From contig CAIXQV010001033.1 of NCBI GenBank assembly GCA_903921605.1, forward strand, positions 1-9,420: a stretch of 9,420 nucleotides of DNA, in the 5' to 3' direction. The position numbers and the translations under genes are program-made. This DNA is from an uncultured Planctomycetaceae bacterium (lineage in GTDB: Bacteria; Planctomycetota; Planctomycetia; Planctomycetales; Planctomycetaceae). The notes below the pieces were generated by a model, which was not told the DNA's origin, ran no database searches, and saw nothing but the letters and a program-made list of their open reading frames with translations. Shown in pieces: positions 8,575 through 9,420 of the stretch (positions are counted from its first letter, which is position 1; the number at the start of each line of letters is the position of its first letter).

Positions 8575-8643
8575 AACCGGGGACTCAGGCCTGATGCGAC
8601 TGGCGTGCCCCGGATATCTCCAGAGGCTCAGCCGCGGTTTTTT
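8575..8643 (+). other. GC-rich hairpin with alternative pairing before a T6 tract
   Basis: ccgggg at 8577-8582 can pair with ccccgg at 8608-8613, enclosing the perfect palindrome TCAGGCCTGA (8585-8594). The same left arm, taken as aaccggg, can instead pair with ccgcggtt at 8632-8639 with one bulge, and that arm runs directly into TTTTTT (8638-8643). Read on the plus strand this resembles a terminator or attenuator, but the loop in the second fold is about 50 nt and no plus-strand gene is known nearby. The function is unproven. Confidence 0.25.
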
Positions 8644-8701
8644 CATCTGCCATAGAAGCACGGCGAGATTTGAACCAGACGATGAGAAACGAGCCGATGG
8701 A

Positions 8702-8718
8702 TCGCGCGAACCGGAGAC
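8702..8718 (+). repeat. Direct repeat of the right arm of the inverted repeat
   Basis: The 17-mer tcgcgcgaaccggagac at 8702-8718 matches tcgcgcgaaccgcagac at 8499-8515 in 16 of 17 positions and contains a third copy of the octamer TCGCGCGA. No partner arm in opposite orientation is evident close by, so it could be the remnant of a second element or a shared protein site. Confidence 0.5.
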
Positions 8719-8902
8719 TACTCAAGCTGGAGAGCGGTGGAACTCGAATCCCTGGTGACGAATAGCCCGTTCAGTTGCGTTGTTGTGAATTCTCTGCGTG
8801 AGCAGAAAATGTTCATATCCAACGAGCAGAACGAACCACACGTAGCCAACTGCGATCGAACCACGCAGACACTCAAAGAGCCCGGTCCATGCGGAGATCA
8901 GC

Positions 8903-9304
8903 TCACGCAACTGGCGGAGCACGGGCCTGAAGCGGCAGACCAAAACCCAATTGAGGGTCTGCACAAATTGCAACCACAACAAGCGGTGCGGTTTCGGAAA
9001 GAGTCGGCAGTTCAATTGGCCCCGTCAGAATGCGAGGAGCCGAGATTGCCTGACACAAAGCACATTCGGAACAGTCATGATGCGTCAAAGGCGAGCGGTC
9101 TGGCGCTTCATGCCCCGCCTTTTCTGGGGGTTTCTGGTCGTGATGATGACACTTCCCATGCGAGTGTTCATGCACAGAACTGGTGGCACCACCCACGCAG
9201 CAGGAATCTTCCATCAAAGAATGCAACCACGGTGCACTCGAAGGAAGAACCAACTGCCAGCAAGCCAGCATCAGTCCAAGGAATTGTGCAGAACCCCAAC
9301 GCAT
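8903..9304 (-). CDS. Small exported His/Cys-rich protein, DUF2946-like
   Basis: This 133-residue protein starts with a hydrophobic signal-like segment (about residues 7-24, LMLACWQLVLPSSAP). It is then very rich in possible metal ligands: Cys35-Cys36, HEHSHGKCHHH at 45-55, and HHDCSECALC at 75-84. The H-D-C-x-x-C-x-x-C stretch before a weakly hydrophobic C-terminal part and the ending RAPPVA recall DUF2946-type proteins, small envelope proteins often found near heavy-metal and copper genes. This family call rests on pattern memory and is tentative. The ATG at 9302-9304 has no strong Shine-Dalgarno sequence, but no better start exists before the signal segment. No terminator is obvious after the stop. 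It is followed by 578 bp without a gene, so it is probably its own unit, and its real functional partners may lie outside the window. Confidence 0.72.
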   Translation of the reverse strand: MRWGSAQFLGLMLACWQLVLPSSAPWLHSLMEDSCCVGGATSSVHEHSHGKCHHHDQKPPEKAGHEAPDRSPLTHHDCSECALCQAISAPRILTGPIELPTLSETAPLVVVAICADPQLGFGLPLQARAPPVA

Positions 9305-9361
9305 AGTATGTCAGTGCAGCTTCACGAAAGAAATCGTATGTACGTCATCTTGACGCACCAT

Positions 9362-9389
9362 ATGCTAATGGGGCTTACGTCGCGGTCAA
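9362..9389 (-). promoter_or_regulatory. Possible sigma70-like promoter for the His/Cys-rich gene
   Basis: On the minus strand TTGACC (9389-9384) and TAGCAT (9367-9362) are separated by 16 bp, about 60 bp before the ATG. The -35 box is good and the -10 box matches four of six positions. Between this and the gene lies a small inverted repeat, CGTCA-TCT-TGACG, near 9343-9355, which could be an operator. The rest of 9305-9420 shows nothing else I can support. Confidence 0.25.
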
Positions 9390-9420
9390 AGCTTAATGGG
9401 GGATGAATCCGGGATTTCAA

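Larger units (their letters stand above)
8325..8902. other. 578-bp intergenic region with palindromic structure, no convincing gene
   Basis: Between the DUF58 gene and the small His/Cys-rich gene I see no reading frame with recognisable domains, a good ribosome site or convincing composition. Open frames exist on both strands (8384-8758 plus, 8374-8661 minus, 8722-9015 minus) but their translations are Arg/Ser/Pro-rich or begin with TTG inside the neighbouring gene. The part next to DUF58 (about 8341-8395) is AT-rich, with a weak TTGAGT/TTTCAT pair (16-nt spacer) on the minus strand that could be a promoter. The middle holds a long inverted repeat, a GC-rich hairpin and a T6 tract, described separately. 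Confidence 0.7.

Noticed and set aside
8374..8661. 95-residue minus-strand frame in the intergenic region
   Set aside because: No domain, no ribosome site, low-quality composition and overlap with the inverted repeat.
8665..8678. tRNA-like T-loop on the minus strand (GGTTCAAATC)
   Set aside because: The flanking 5-base arms do not pair (TCTGG against CTCGC), and no anticodon arm or acceptor stem can be drawn around it.
8738..8757. tRNA-like sequence on the plus strand (ACTCGAATCCCT)
   Set aside because: T-stem bases do not pair and no cloverleaf is possible with the upstream sequence.
8384..8758. 124-residue plus-strand frame in the intergenic region
   Set aside because: Arg/Ser-rich composition, no domain, runs through the palindrome and hairpin; its translation reflects the repeats rather than a protein.
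8722..9015. 97-residue minus-strand frame with a hydrophobic stretch (SIAVGYVWFVLLVGYEHFLL) and an IS66-like phrase NNATERAIR
   Set aside because: It starts with TTG inside the His/Cys-rich gene, has no ribosome site, and the short transposase-like phrase is not followed by any other IS66 motif. Probably a chance frame.

Overview
The window fits a planctomycete (phylum Planctomycetota). This is inferred from the combination of a DUF58/transglutaminase/MoxR gene set, an ArsP-type permease paired with a His-rich lipoprotein, an exported amidohydrolase, and GC content in the mid-50s percent by eye. No rRNA, tRNA or other taxonomic marker is present, so the assignment is tentative. All seven supported genes lie on the minus strand, so transcription runs from high to low coordinates.

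In transcription order: (1) 9304-8903, a small exported His/Cys-rich protein resembling DUF2946 proteins, with a possible promoter upstream. (2) 8902-8325, 578 bp with no convincing gene but with a long inverted repeat, a partial second copy of one arm, and a GC-rich hairpin followed by T6. (3) 8324-7023 DUF58 protein, 7033-4490 transglutaminase-fold membrane protein and 4463-3507 MoxR AAA+ ATPase. The first two overlap and the third follows after 26 bp, so they look like one operon. (4) 3473-2931 His-rich lipoprotein and 2928-1387 ArsP-family permease, separated by 2 bp, in the same run. (5) 1304-18, a secreted metal-dependent amidohydrolase, 82 bp further on.

The DUF58-TGase-MoxR trio is a widespread bacterial module, probably acting at the envelope: a MoxR ATPase remodels a partner, DUF58 proteins carry a von Willebrand-like fold, and the membrane transglutaminase has a large extracytoplasmic domain. 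Here the transglutaminase appears to lack its catalytic Cys (Asp instead) and has Glu at the usual catalytic Asp position, so it may be a pseudoenzyme. The lipoprotein-permease pair looks like a metal-handling export unit: the lipoprotein has a dense His/Asp/Glu cluster just after the lipid-anchor Cys, and the permease has a PxC-type ArsP motif and a long soluble C-terminal tail. The DUF2946-like protein at the other end is also rich in metal ligands. A metal theme therefore flanks the trio, but no metal or substrate can be named from sequence alone.
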